A DNA stretch of 64,000 nt from Pseudofrankia inefficax (GCF_000166135.1 NC_014666.1:3100001-3164000), one strand, 5' to 3'; positions 51,554-60,246 are shown, counted from the first letter of the stretch. Numbers and translations are program-made. Notes: a model not told the origin generated them from the sequence alone.

Positions 51554-52894
51554 ATGTCGCACATTGGGAGACCGAACCGTCGACGGGCTGGAACCCGGCC
51601 ATTCCGGTCCGCCACCGCCCGCCAGTTACCCACCCGCCCGGTCGGGTTACGCCTGGCCGGCGTCGCGGTCGTCGCCGCGAGCCTGGCCTTCGTCTCGGCC
51701 TGCGGCGGCTCCGGCGGCACGGGCGCGGCCCCCGCGCCGGCGAGCGGTTCCGCCGGCCAGGCCGACATCCTCGGACCGGTGGCCAAGGCCACGGGCGCGC
51801 CCATCACGATCGGCGTGATCACGGACGGCGCCAGCCCGGTCGCCGATCACACCAACGACAACAAGGTCGCCCAGGCCACCGCCAAGTGGCTCAACGACCG
51901 CAGGTCCGGCCTCGGCGGCCGGCCGCTCGACATCACGATCTGCGAGACCCTGGGCGACCCGGCCAAGGCGACCGACTGCGGCAACCAGATGGTCGAGAAG
52001 GGCGTCGCCGCCGTCGTCATCGGTACCTCCAGCGTCGTCGACAGCGCCTGGAAGCCCCTGAACGACGCCAAGATCCCCGTCATGATCTACGGGTCCGGTG
52101 ACCCGAGCCTGCTGTCGAGCCCGACGACCTTCAGCCTCGGCAACCCGACCTTCCCGATCATCGACCTGCCGATCCAGGTCGCGAAGGACAAGGGCAACAA
52201 GAAGGTCGCCGCCATCGTGATCGACGTCCCGGCGGCCCTGCACTCCGCCCAGGACGTCGCGCCGCCGCTGTTCAAGAAGGCCGGCATCGGCTACGAGCTC
52301 GTCCGGGTGGCCCCGGGCACCGCCGACATGACGCCCCAGATGCAGAAGATCGCCTCGGACGGCTCCGACCAGGTCTTCATCATCGGCAACGACTCGTTCT
52401 GCATCAGCGCCATGAACGGCCTGAAGCAGGTGGGCTTCACCGGCACCATCAGCGCCATCTCCCAGTGCATCACCGACGCCACCCGCAAGGCGGTCTCCGC
52501 CAGCACCCTCAAGGGCATCGTCGTGAGCGCCACGGTGCCGATCGGCCCGGCCAGCCCGTCGATGGACCTGTTCACCAAGGTCGCCGAGACCTACGGCAGC
52601 GGCATCGACCTCAGCTACCAGGACGGCATGATCATGTTCTCGCTGGTGGCCGGCCTCCAGGCGGCGACCCAGGGCATCTCGGGTGACATCACCCCGGCGA
52701 CCATCACCTCGACCATCAAGGCGATGAAGGAGACGGCGCTGCCCGGCGCGGCCGGGCTGAAGTTCCGCTGCAACGGCAAGGCCATCCCCGACCAGCCCGC
52801 CGTCTGCGTGCTCGGTGGCCTGACGACGACCCTGGACGACAAGGGCCAGCCCACCGCGTACAAGGTCCTCGGCAACACCCCGATCCCGGCCTGA
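51554..52894 (+). CDS. ABC transporter substrate-binding lipoprotein (branched-chain amino acid type)
   Basis: A 446-residue lipoprotein: arginine-rich start, hydrophobic stretch and lipobox VSAC near residue 53, then the periplasmic-binding fold (ITIGVITDGASPVADHTNDNKVAQATAKWLND, LGGRPLDITICETLGDPAKATDCGNQM). ATG 51554 has GGAG four bases upstream. No transporter genes adjoin. A promoter segment shared with the MarR region suggests it imports a precursor of the acetoacetate-type pathway; inference. Confidence 0.88.
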   Translation: MSHIGRPNRRRAGTRPFRSATARQLPTRPVGLRLAGVAVVAASLAFVSACGGSGGTGAAPAPASGSAGQADILGPVAKATGAPITIGVITDGASPVADHTNDNKVAQATAKWLNDRRSGLGGRPLDITICETLGDPAKATDCGNQMVEKGVAAVVIGTSSVVDSAWKPLNDAKIPVMIYGSGDPSLLSSPTTFSLGNPTFPIIDLPIQVAKDKGNKKVAAIVIDVPAALHSAQDVAPPLFKKAGIGYELVRVAPGTADMTPQMQKIASDGSDQVFIIGNDSFCISAMNGLKQVGFTGTISAISQCITDATRKAVSASTLKGIVVSATVPIGPASPSMDLFTKVAETYGSGIDLSYQDGMIMFSLVAGLQAATQGISGDITPATITSTIKAMKETALPGAAGLKFRCNGKAIPDQPAVCVLGGLTTTLDDKGQPTAYKVLGNTPIPA

Positions 52895-52902
52895 CCCCCG
52901 CC

Positions 52903-52945
52903 GGTGGGCCGAAGGGAAGGCGGACAGCCCGCCCTTCGGCCCACC
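52903..52945 (+). terminator. perfect 14-bp hairpin after binding-protein gene
   Basis: GGTGGGCCGAAGGG (52903-52916) and CCCTTCGGCCCACC (52932-52945) pair perfectly with a 15-base loop, just past the stop. Confidence 0.75.
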
Positions 52946-52957
52946 CCGGCCCCGCCT

Positions 52958-53031
52958 TGATCGCTTTTTGGCCCTCTGGTGGCTGTGAACCAGGCCCGGC
53001 AACAACCACTGGAGGGCCGAAACGCCGATCA
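52958..53031. repeat. dispersed palindromic element, copy B (inverted)
   Basis: A 74-bp element from TGATCGCTTT to GCCGATCA, reverse-complementary in orientation to copy A (29534-29608), about 80 percent identical. It lies between a binding-protein gene and a TetR gene, 12 bases past the terminator. Confidence 0.7.
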
Positions 53032-53068
53032 TGGCGGCACCGGGCTACCTTGCCGGTGGCGGCCCCGG

Positions 53069-53731
53069 CTACTCAGTGCAGGAGATGATGTCCTCGAGCT
53101 CGTCGTCCGTCGGCGCGGCGGGCACGGCGGCCCCGGTCCGGTCGGACTCGCGCACCATGAACCCGTCCAGGATCGCCTCGACGTAGCGTCGCCAGAGGTC
53201 CGGCTGGGTGCGCGCGATGTGGCTGCTCAGGCCACCGGTGAGCATGAAGATCATCGGCAGGTCGGTGAGGGTGAAGTCGGCGCGCAGGCGGCCGGTGGAC
53301 CGGGCCCGCTCGACGATCCGGGTGAGGACCGGCAGCAGCCGTTCCTTCGCGAGATCCCGGTGGCCCTCGGCGACCGAGAGCATGGCCTGCCACATGGCCC
53401 GGTCGGAGAACTGGTGCTCACAGGTGCGCAGCACCGCCGTGCGCAGTGCCTCGACGGGGTCGCCGATCTGCTCGGCGGCGAGCAGGATGTCGCGCGCGGC
53501 CTCGAACCGCTGCTCGATCAGCGCGCCCAGCAGCGCGTTCCGGTCGGCGAAGTGGCGGTAGACGGTGCCGACTCCCACGCCGGCCGCCTCGGCCAGCTCG
53601 TGGAAGGTGACGTCCAGGCCCCGGACGGCGATGAGCCGGTCGGCGGTGGCCAGGAGCAGCGCGCGGTTGCGGGCGACGTCCTTGCGCACGCGCGGGGCGG
53701 CGGTGCTGGACACCGCGGCTGTGGCGGGCAT
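53069..53731 (-). CDS. TetR family transcriptional regulator
   Basis: A 220-residue TetR protein: HTH in LDVTFHELAEAAGVGVGTVYRHFADRNAL, followed by a C-terminal domain of TetR_C_33-like appearance. It lies 88 bp after the MFS transporter gene on the same strand, with a hairpin between (53763-53804). It is a natural repressor of the MFS gene. ATG 53731 has GGAGGAA upstream, weakly spaced. Confidence 0.88.
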   Translation of the reverse strand: MPATAAVSSTAAPRVRKDVARNRALLLATADRLIAVRGLDVTFHELAEAAGVGVGTVYRHFADRNALLGALIEQRFEAARDILLAAEQIGDPVEALRTAVLRTCEHQFSDRAMWQAMLSVAEGHRDLAKERLLPVLTRIVERARSTGRLRADFTLTDLPMIFMLTGGLSSHIARTQPDLWRRYVEAILDGFMVRESDRTGAAVPAAPTDDELEDIISCTE

Positions 53732-53762
53732 GGCTTCGGTTCCTCCGCGGCTCGTCGACGGT

Positions 53763-53804
53763 GGCGCGTCGGCCCGGCCCGGTAGCGGACCGGGCCCACG
53801 CGCC
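53763..53804 (-). terminator. hairpin between MFS and TetR genes
   Basis: GGCGCGT...GGCCCGGT and ACCGGGCC...ACGCGCC pair over about 15 bp with small bulges, just past the MFS stop. Confidence 0.45.
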
Positions 53805-53819
53805 GGGGACGGACGTCGG

Positions 53820-55340
53820 TCAGGCGCCGAGCGCGATGACCTCCGCTTCATTCTCTCCGGCCTGCCGCACCCGCGACGGCAGAACGACGGCAGTGATCAC
53901 GGCGCCCAGCATGAGGATGCCGGAGCTCCACCAGAAGGCCGTCGTGTAGCTGTGCAGGGTGGCGAGCACGGCGCGCTGCGGGCCGGGGGAGTGGGACTGG
54001 ACGTAGCCGCTCATGGCCGAGGCGGCGATGGTGTTCAGCAGCGCGGTGCCGACCGACCCACCGACCTGCTGGGCGGTGTTGACCATCGCCGAGGCCACCC
54101 CGGCATCCTGCGGGGCGACGCCCGCGGTGGACAGGCTCATCGCCGAGGCGAAGACGAGGCCGAGGCCGACGCCGAAGACCATGGTGGCGGGAAGGACGTT
54201 CGCGGCGTAGGTCGAGCCGGCGTCGATGTGCGTGAGCATCCACAGGCCGACCCCGCCGATCGCCAGACCCGGGGCCATGATGAACCGCGGGCCGAACCGC
54301 GTGGTGAGCACGGTCGAGCCGATCTGCGAGGCGACCATCAGGGCGGCGGTCATCGGCAGGAAGGCGAGGCCCGACCGCACGGCGCTGAAGCCGAGGTTCT
54401 GCTGCAGGTAGTAGGTCAGGAACAGGAAGACCCCGAACATGCCGGCGCCGGACATCAGGATCGCCAGCAGCGACCCGCCGCGGTAGCGGTCGAGGATGAC
54501 CCGCAGCGGCAGGACCGGGTGCGCCACCCGCTGCTGGACCAGGACGAACGCGACCAGCAGCACCCCGGCGGCGACCAGGAAACCGATCGTCACCGGGTCG
54601 GCCCAGCCACCGGTCTCGGCGTGCGAGAAACCGTAGACGACGGAGAACAGCCCGGCGGAGACGAGCACGATGCCCGGGAGGTCGAGCCGGGGACGTTCCT
54701 GCGCGGCCTGGTTGCGAAGCCACGCGACGCCGCCGGCGAACGCGAGCGCCGCGAAGATCAGGTTGACGTACATGCACCAGCGCCAGGACAGGTACTCGGT
54801 GAGCACGCCGCCGAGCAGCAGCCCGATGGCCGCGCCGCCGCCGGCGATCGCCCCGTAGATCCCGAACGCCTTCGAGCGCTCCTTGACGTCGGTGAACGTG
54901 GTCGTCAGCAGCGACAGCGCTGCCGGCGCGAGCAGCGCGCCGAACCCGCCCTGCACGGCGCGGGCGACGACGAGCATGCCGAAGCCGGTGGCCGCGCCGC
55001 CGAGCGCCGAGGCGATCGCGAACCCGACCAGGCCGATGAGGAACATCCGCTTGCGGCCGAACAGGTCGGCGAGGCGCCCGCCGAGCAGCAGCAGGCTACC
55101 GAACGCGAGGGCGTACCCCGTCACGATCCACTGCCGCTGGTCGTTGGTGAAGCCCAGCGCGCGCTGCGCCGACGGCAGCGCGATGTTCACCACCGTCGTG
55201 TCCAGCACGACCATCAGCTGCGCCAGGCCCAGCAGGCCCAGGATCCACCAGCGCATCCCGTGCATCCGGTCGGTCTCGCCGCCGGCCGGTGGAGCCGTGA
55301 CGGCGGGCGAGGCCTGCGCGTCCTTCGTCTGTATGGCCAT
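53820..55340 (-). CDS. MFS transporter, DHA2 (EmrB/QacA) type
   Basis: A 506-residue 14-helix drug:proton antiporter type: LDTTVVNIALPSAQ (helix 1 motif), GRLADLFGRKRMFLIGL (loop 2-3), and motif-C-like GAIAGGGAAIGLLLGGVL. Such proteins export toxic small molecules. ATG 55340 has GGAG seven bases upstream. Three AAGTGGAC-like elements lie upstream, probably operators for the linked TetR. Confidence 0.92.
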   Translation of the reverse strand: MAIQTKDAQASPAVTAPPAGGETDRMHGMRWWILGLLGLAQLMVVLDTTVVNIALPSAQRALGFTNDQRQWIVTGYALAFGSLLLLGGRLADLFGRKRMFLIGLVGFAIASALGGAATGFGMLVVARAVQGGFGALLAPAALSLLTTTFTDVKERSKAFGIYGAIAGGGAAIGLLLGGVLTEYLSWRWCMYVNLIFAALAFAGGVAWLRNQAAQERPRLDLPGIVLVSAGLFSVVYGFSHAETGGWADPVTIGFLVAAGVLLVAFVLVQQRVAHPVLPLRVILDRYRGGSLLAILMSGAGMFGVFLFLTYYLQQNLGFSAVRSGLAFLPMTAALMVASQIGSTVLTTRFGPRFIMAPGLAIGGVGLWMLTHIDAGSTYAANVLPATMVFGVGLGLVFASAMSLSTAGVAPQDAGVASAMVNTAQQVGGSVGTALLNTIAASAMSGYVQSHSPGPQRAVLATLHSYTTAFWWSSGILMLGAVITAVVLPSRVRQAGENEAEVIALGA

Positions 55341-55361
55341 CCGCCATCTCCGTCCCGGTGA

Positions 55362-55423
55362 AAGTGGACATCATCGCTCCGTTTCCAGAACTCTATCCAG
55401 AAGCGGACGAGCTAAGTCCACTT
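55362..55423. promoter_or_regulatory. AAGTGGAC-like repeats upstream of MFS gene
   Basis: AAGTGGAC (55362-55369), AAGCGGAC (55401-55408) and AAGTCCACTT (55414-55423) occur within 62 bp. The outer pair is an inverted repeat. Fits operators of the linked TetR protein. Confidence 0.4.
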
Positions 55424-55495
55424 CGACGGGTGAGCTTCCTTACGGGCCGAGCCTCGGTGATCTTGCTCGTAAGATGACGAAAGTGGCAATTCGTC

Positions 55496-56123
55496 GTGAA
55501 GGGGAGCAATGCGCCCCACGTCGCCGGGCCCTCACACCGGGCCCGGATCGGGGCTGGCGGCATGGGCGCGGTCTACCTGTCCTACACCCCGGGCGGGCGG
55601 CGAGTGGCGATCAAGGTCGCGCGGCCGGAGTTCGCCGACGACCCGGAGTTCCGCCGCCGGTTCACCGCCGAGGTGACGATCGCCCAGCGCGTGCGGGGCC
55701 TCTACACGGCACCCGTCATCGACTGCGATGGCACGCGGCCCGGCCCTGGCTCGCCACGGCCTACGTGCCGGCTCCCTCGCTGGCGGCGACGGTCGCCCGC
55801 CGGGGGGCGCTCGCGGCGGAGTCGGTCCTGCTCGTGATCGCGGGCGTCGCCGAGGCGCTGCAGGCGGTCCACGCCGCCGGAGTGATCCACCGCTCCGACC
55901 TCGCGAGACTCGCGCCGTGGAATGGTTCCGGAGCGCCGACGCCCGCCGAATGCGCACGGGTGCTGCGCACCCAGCGGGAGTCGTCGATCAGCAAACACAC
56001 CGGCCTGCGGTTCTGCGTCGCCGGTTACGACACCGGCCACCTCGCGGCCGGCTATGTGCGGTCGTACAGCGGCGGAGTCAGCCAGATCCAGGTGACGTCT
56101 GGAGCGCCACCCTCGGCAGCTGA
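55496..56123 (+). pseudogene. decayed Ser/Thr protein kinase gene
   Basis: The start encodes a kinase N-lobe (IGAGGMGAVYLSYTPGGRRVAIKVARPEF). At about 55735-55745 the frame changes, and the new frame continues PWLATAYVPAPSLAATVARRG... and stops at HRSDLARLAPW, where HRDLKPSN should be. After this a C-terminal domain remnant (PTPAECARVLRTQRESS) follows with no catalytic lobe or transmembrane segment, and a last frame shift gives VWSATLGS before TGA 56123. So the gene lost its catalytic loop, DFG region and membrane helix and cannot be a kinase. It lies between the MFS gene and the acyltransferase. Confidence 0.8.
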
Positions 56124-56151
56124 ACGCCGCCGGGGGTGGCAGCAGCTCCCC

Positions 56152-58053
56152 TCAGGGGCGGGCGGGGTCCGTGGCGAGCAGCTGGTCGAGCTCGGCGAGG
56201 GCCTCGCGCAGCCGGTCGGCGAACGCGTGCATGCCGGCGGCCACCGGGCGCGGGGTGCTCAGGTAGATGTTCAGCCGGTCCGCCAGCAGCACGTAGGCGA
56301 TGCCGATGCACTTCCCGCTGGTCGAGCCGAACCCGAAGTACTCGATGTTCTCCGACGGGGCGGAGCTGGTGCTCAGGTAGTCGTCGCGCATCACCAGCCA
56401 GCCCGGCGACTCGTACAGCGGAGACGCCGCCGGCACCCCGAGCTCGGCGCCGTGGCGGCGCTGGATGAAGGCGAGCTCCCACAGGTGCTGTTCGGGCGCG
56501 TCGCCGCGCTGGCAGTCGCCGGCCCGGCGGACGTGCGCCCCGGCCGCGGCGCGCAGCGCCTCGCGGCGGGTGGCCGGGTCCGCCGTCGGGTCGTTCATGG
56601 CCGCGACGAAGGCCAGCACCTCCGGCGTGACGACCCGCATCGCCTCCGTGCGCCCGTAGCGCCACTGGCGGGTGGCGATCGACTCGTAGGTCGCGCCGAT
56701 CAGGCCCTTCGCCCGGTGGTGCGCGAGCTGGTAGGCCAGCTGCACCAGCGCGTCCGGTGAGATCCGCAGCGCCTTGGACCGGTCGGCGCCGTGCTCGGGG
56801 AAGGTCAGCGCCACCGACGCGGTGTCCGCGCCGAACTGGGTGAACGCCTGGGCCGCCGCCCGGATGTCGGCCCGCAGCGCCTCGTCCAGGACGAAGGTGA
56901 CGGGCCGCACCGCCGGGCGGCCGTGCGCCCGGGCGCCGGAGCGGGCCGACAGCTCGGCGGCCGGCGCGGCGAGCAGCTCGTCGACGAAGCTCAGGATCGT
57001 GGTGCCGTCCAGCCCGCAGTGCTCGACGTTGATCCCGGCCTGGCCGTTCGGCAGGACGACGAACGAGACCGCCTTGTCGTACCAGCGGCCGGCGGCGCTG
57101 CCGTACAGCAGCTGGTCGCAGGTGGCGATCCGGTCCGGCGGGGTGACGTGGTCGAGGCAGACGCAGAACAGCGCCCGCTCGACGTCGTCGAGGGCGACCG
57201 CGTTCGCCGGGTCGAGGGCGAGCAGCGCCGCCCGGCTGCGGGCCCAGTCCGCGCGGGCCTTCGTGGTGAGGTGCCCGACGGCGGTGTCGTCCGGCGCGGG
57301 CGTCAGGTCGGCGGCGGCCAGCACGTCCACCAGGCCGGTGGCCAGCTCGGCGAGGGTGTGCGGGGTGCCGTCCGGGCCGAGCACCTCCAGCTGGAACATC
57401 TGCCCCCGGCGGAACACGAGGACGTGGCGGGCGTCCGACGGGCCCGGCCACGCGGCGCTGTAGGGCACCCGGACGGTGTCCTGCTCCAGGCCGGGGATCC
57501 GGGTGGTGGAGAACAGGAACCGGTTCTGCACCATCGACTGGGGCTGGCCGCGCCGCACCAGCGGCGGGATGCGCTCCGCGTCCAGCCGCAGCTTGTAGTC
57601 GAGCGCGGCGGCGATCAGGCCGGCGGCCCGCTCGACCTGCGGGCCGCCCGGCAGCGCCTCGGCCGTGGGCGCGGGCACGGCGTCGCGGAACAGGAAGAAG
57701 AAGTTGGCGTTCAGCGCGATCCGGTCGCGGCGGCCCAGGTAGCGGGCGGGCCAGAACTCGTCGAGCCAGCTGTGGACGCCCTCGCTCGCGTCGAACGCGG
57801 CGAGCTGCGCGTGCAGCGCGGGCCCCGGCCCGTCCGGCGCGAGGAACTCGGCGACGGCGGCCTCGGTCGCGGCCAGCTGCTCGGCGGTGAGCAGCGGGGC
57901 ACACCAGTCCAGGAACCGGGCGCAGCTCTCCGCCAGGCCGGGCAGCGGGACGCGGGGCAGGCTGTCCTCGTTGTCGAAGGTGCCCGTGGCGGGCACCATC
58001 CCGCCCGTGGGCGCGGCGGTGGTGGCGGCCTCGCGGCCGGTCTGGACGGTCAT
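56152..58053 (-). CDS. carnitine/choline acyltransferase-fold enzyme
   Basis: A 633-residue protein of the carnitine/choline O-acyltransferase family (Pfam PF00755-like), rare in bacteria. Catalytic His345 lies in NVEHCGLDGTT; Tyr456-Glu-Ser458 and Thr469 (GRTEAMR) keep the spacing of carnitine-binding residues of mammalian CrAT, and STS is at 561-563. The position of CrAT Arg518, which binds the carnitine carboxylate, is Gln522 (EQHLWEL). So it should transfer an acyl group from CoA to a hydroxy compound that is not necessarily carnitine. ATG 58053 has GAGGAAG upstream. Third of three co-directional genes with a methyltransferase and a 2-oxoglutarate oxygenase. Confidence 0.87.
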   Translation of the reverse strand: MTVQTGREAATTAAPTGGMVPATGTFDNEDSLPRVPLPGLAESCARFLDWCAPLLTAEQLAATEAAVAEFLAPDGPGPALHAQLAAFDASEGVHSWLDEFWPARYLGRRDRIALNANFFFLFRDAVPAPTAEALPGGPQVERAAGLIAAALDYKLRLDAERIPPLVRRGQPQSMVQNRFLFSTTRIPGLEQDTVRVPYSAAWPGPSDARHVLVFRRGQMFQLEVLGPDGTPHTLAELATGLVDVLAAADLTPAPDDTAVGHLTTKARADWARSRAALLALDPANAVALDDVERALFCVCLDHVTPPDRIATCDQLLYGSAAGRWYDKAVSFVVLPNGQAGINVEHCGLDGTTILSFVDELLAAPAAELSARSGARAHGRPAVRPVTFVLDEALRADIRAAAQAFTQFGADTASVALTFPEHGADRSKALRISPDALVQLAYQLAHHRAKGLIGATYESIATRQWRYGRTEAMRVVTPEVLAFVAAMNDPTADPATRREALRAAAGAHVRRAGDCQRGDAPEQHLWELAFIQRRHGAELGVPAASPLYESPGWLVMRDDYLSTSSAPSENIEYFGFGSTSGKCIGIAYVLLADRLNIYLSTPRPVAAGMHAFADRLREALAELDQLLATDPARP

Positions 58054-58069
58054 CCTGGTCGTCTTCCTC

Positions 58070-58103
58070 ATCGTGGTCGTGGCGGGATCGTGGTCGTGGC
58101 GGG
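58070..58103. repeat. 17-bp direct duplication
   Basis: TCGTGGTCGTGGCGGGA-like 17-bp unit occurs twice in tandem just before the acyltransferase start. No function evident. Confidence 0.5.
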
Positions 58104-58198
58104 CGGCCTGGGCGGGTCCCGACACTGGACGCGCGGCAGCCGACCGGCGCTCGGCTGGTCATGGCACGGGTGGACTCATCCTGGCGGTTGCCAGGCAC

Positions 58199-58226
58199 CG
58201 CTGTGACGTATTCGCTGTGACGGATT
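58199..58226. repeat. 14-bp direct repeat in acyltransferase upstream region
   Basis: CGCTGTGACGNATT occurs twice head to tail, 17-44 bases past the methyltransferase stop and about 150 bp before the acyltransferase start. It could be a regulator site (GTGACG/CGTCAC core). Confidence 0.35.
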
Positions 58227-58242
58227 CGCGCCGATCGGCTTC

Positions 58243-59115
58243 TCAGCGTGACTCGGGTGGGCGGGAGATGAACAACTGGGCGTAGAGCCAGCCGTCGGCC
58301 TCAAGCCCGCGCGGATCGACCCCGACCCCCGCCAGCGTCGCCAGCACCTGGTCCCGCTCCTGCGGCGAGGCGAACCGGCGCTGCTCGAACATCCGGTCGA
58401 CGGCCACGGTCTGGTAGCCGAACCCGGCCAGCGTCTCGGCGATCGGGTCGAACGGGAACATGCGCAGCGTGAAGTGCGCCATCCACGGCAGGCCCGGACG
58501 GCCGCCCCCCGCCGTCTCCCCGGGCCCGGGGGCCGCGGACCCGCCGGTGGCGGCCGTGACGATCCGGGTCAGGGTCCGTCCGGTGACGTAGCCCAGGCAG
58601 CCGGTCGAGATGACCAGGTCCACGCCGGCGAGGCGGGCCCGCTCCGGCTCGGTCGGATCCCGGGACTCCAGGTCCGCGTGCAGCGCGTCGTCGAGGAACC
58701 CGGCGTCGAGGGCGTAGGACAGCGCGGGACCGGACGCGTCGAGCCCGACCACCTCGATGTCCGTCGCGCCATCGCGCGCCGTGGCCAGCGCCCGGTCGCG
58801 GGCCACCAGCGCCGCCCGGGTATTCGCGTCGACCGCCAGGCTGTCCTCTCCCGCGTAGCGGTCGTACAGGTCGTCCATGGCGACGTCGAACTTCAGCAGC
58901 GCCGCGTTGACGCCATAGGAGCAGCCGACGTCGAGCACGCGCAGCCGCTGGTCCGGGCGCGTTTCCTGGCATTCGTCGATGATTTTGGAGAAGTACGGTT
59001 TGGCCAGCTGGGGGAGCCGGTAGTCGAGCGTGCGCAGCGTGCGGAAGTACGCGCGCGGGTCGGGCTGGTTGTAGACGTGCTCCAGTGAAACCTTTCCGGT
59101 CGCGTCGAAATCCAT
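58243..59115 (-). CDS. class I SAM-dependent methyltransferase-like protein
   Basis: A 290-residue protein with motif I RVLDVGCSYGVNAALLKF at residues 59-76, and IEVVGLDASGPALSYALDAGFLDD and VDLVISTGCLGYVTGRTL later. It would bind S-adenosylmethionine and methylate a small molecule or amine; no substrate-specific family was recognised. AGGAG eight bases before ATG 59115. It sits between the oxygenase and the acyltransferase, so a role in N-methylation of the same metabolite is possible. Confidence 0.75.
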   Translation of the reverse strand: MDFDATGKVSLEHVYNQPDPRAYFRTLRTLDYRLPQLAKPYFSKIIDECQETRPDQRLRVLDVGCSYGVNAALLKFDVAMDDLYDRYAGEDSLAVDANTRAALVARDRALATARDGATDIEVVGLDASGPALSYALDAGFLDDALHADLESRDPTEPERARLAGVDLVISTGCLGYVTGRTLTRIVTAATGGSAAPGPGETAGGGRPGLPWMAHFTLRMFPFDPIAETLAGFGYQTVAVDRMFEQRRFASPQERDQVLATLAGVGVDPRGLEADGWLYAQLFISRPPESR

Positions 59116-59134
59116 GGTCGGTGCTCCTCTCGAT

Positions 59135-59226
59135 CCGCCCGTCAACGGGCGGTCAGGGCGGGCATCGGTCCGGAATGCTCGGTCCGGAAATGGGCGGGCG
59201 GGAATGGGCGGGCGGGAATTCCCGCC
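59135..59226. terminator. two hairpins and repeats between oxygenase and methyltransferase
   Basis: CCGCCCG TCAA CGGGCGG (59135-59152) is a perfect 7-bp hairpin 20 bases before the methyltransferase start. GGCGGGAATTCCCGCC (59211-59226) is a perfect palindrome 22 bases past the oxygenase stop. Between them CGGTCCGGAA and ATGGGCGGGCGGGA occur twice each. Could terminate or attenuate the transcript. Confidence 0.4.
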
Positions 59227-59247
59227 GGCGGGGGATCTGCTCGCCGG

Positions 59248-60141
59248 TCAGTCGAGCAACGCGTCCACGCGAACGGGCTGTTCGGCCGCCCGCTCGTGCG
59301 CGGGAAGCACCCGGCCGAACAACTGCCTGGTCCTGGACAGGCTGCCGACGACGCCCGGCCGCGCGCTGTAGGCGAAGATCACGCTGTGTCGCTGCTCCGG
59401 GCCCGTCACCCGGCTGACCCGGTGCAGCGAGTACCGGCCGAGGAAGAGCTGGAGGTCGCCGGGCCGCAGCCGCAGCCGCCGGACGAACCGGTCGCCGTCG
59501 CCCGCGAGCACGGCCGCCACGTCCTCGACGTTCTCCTCGGCCGCGGACCGGATGCGCGGGCAGTACTCGAACACGCCGCCCCGTGCCTCCTGGGTCAGCA
59601 GGCTCACCGCGAACTCGTTGGTGTCGAAGTGCCAGGGGTGCTCCCGCCCGGGGGCGACCACGTTGACGCACAGGCCCGCCAGCGGGTCCGCCAGCTCGTG
59701 CACGGCGGGCAGCTCGAAACAGGCCGCCACGAAGCGCTGGAACGCGACGCTGGTGTAGAGCCGCTCGACGGGATGGTCGGCCGGGATGCGGTCCCGGGCG
59801 ACGAACGCGTTGCCGCGCCGCATGCTGACCCGCCCCGGGTGCCCCGGCGGCAGCGGTGTCCCCGGCGCGATGTTGTACGCGTTGACGGTCTCGTCGCCGT
59901 AGTAGGCCAGCGGCGCGAGCCGCGCGCACTGGTCGCGCAGGCGTTCCAGCGCCGCGGGCCGGACGAATTCCGGAAGCACACAACAGCCGGACGCGGCCAG
60001 CTCGCGCCGGACACCCTCGATGAGTTTCCCCTGGTCGGCGCTCTCCTGGGGCGCGAACAAGGGGTAGGCCTCGGTGTTCACGACGGCCTCGACCGCCTGG
60101 GCCGTCGCGAGGTCGTCAGTGACGGTCTCGGGCCTGGTCAC
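59248..60141 (-). CDS. 2-oxoglutarate/Fe(II)-dependent amino-acid-type oxygenase
   Basis: A 297-residue Fe(II)/2-oxoglutarate oxygenase: His171-x-Asp173 in PWHFDTNEFAVSLLTQ, distal His240 (GRYSLHRVSRVTG), and Arg251 for 2-oxoglutarate. FEYCPRIRSAAEENVEDVAAVL and the HxD arrangement resemble BesD/HalD-like enzymes that act on free amino acids; halogenases of that group lack the Asp, so this should be a hydroxylase. GTG 60141 has a perfect GGAGGG six bases upstream; longer frames lack one. First of a three-gene series with a methyltransferase and a carnitine-acyltransferase-like gene. Paired GACCGGTAA sites lie upstream. Confidence 0.8.
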   Translation of the reverse strand: MTRPETVTDDLATAQAVEAVVNTEAYPLFAPQESADQGKLIEGVRRELAASGCCVLPEFVRPAALERLRDQCARLAPLAYYGDETVNAYNIAPGTPLPPGHPGRVSMRRGNAFVARDRIPADHPVERLYTSVAFQRFVAACFELPAVHELADPLAGLCVNVVAPGREHPWHFDTNEFAVSLLTQEARGGVFEYCPRIRSAAEENVEDVAAVLAGDGDRFVRRLRLRPGDLQLFLGRYSLHRVSRVTGPEQRHSVIFAYSARPGVVGSLSRTRQLFGRVLPAHERAAEQPVRVDALLD

Positions 60142-60246
60142 GGGAATCCCTCCATCGACCGTCCACGCCACGCGCCGTCCGGTAATTCGGGCGCCTTGAA
60201 GAACCCAGCACAGTTTTCCGGCAGGTATCCGCGCAACGTCCGGCAA

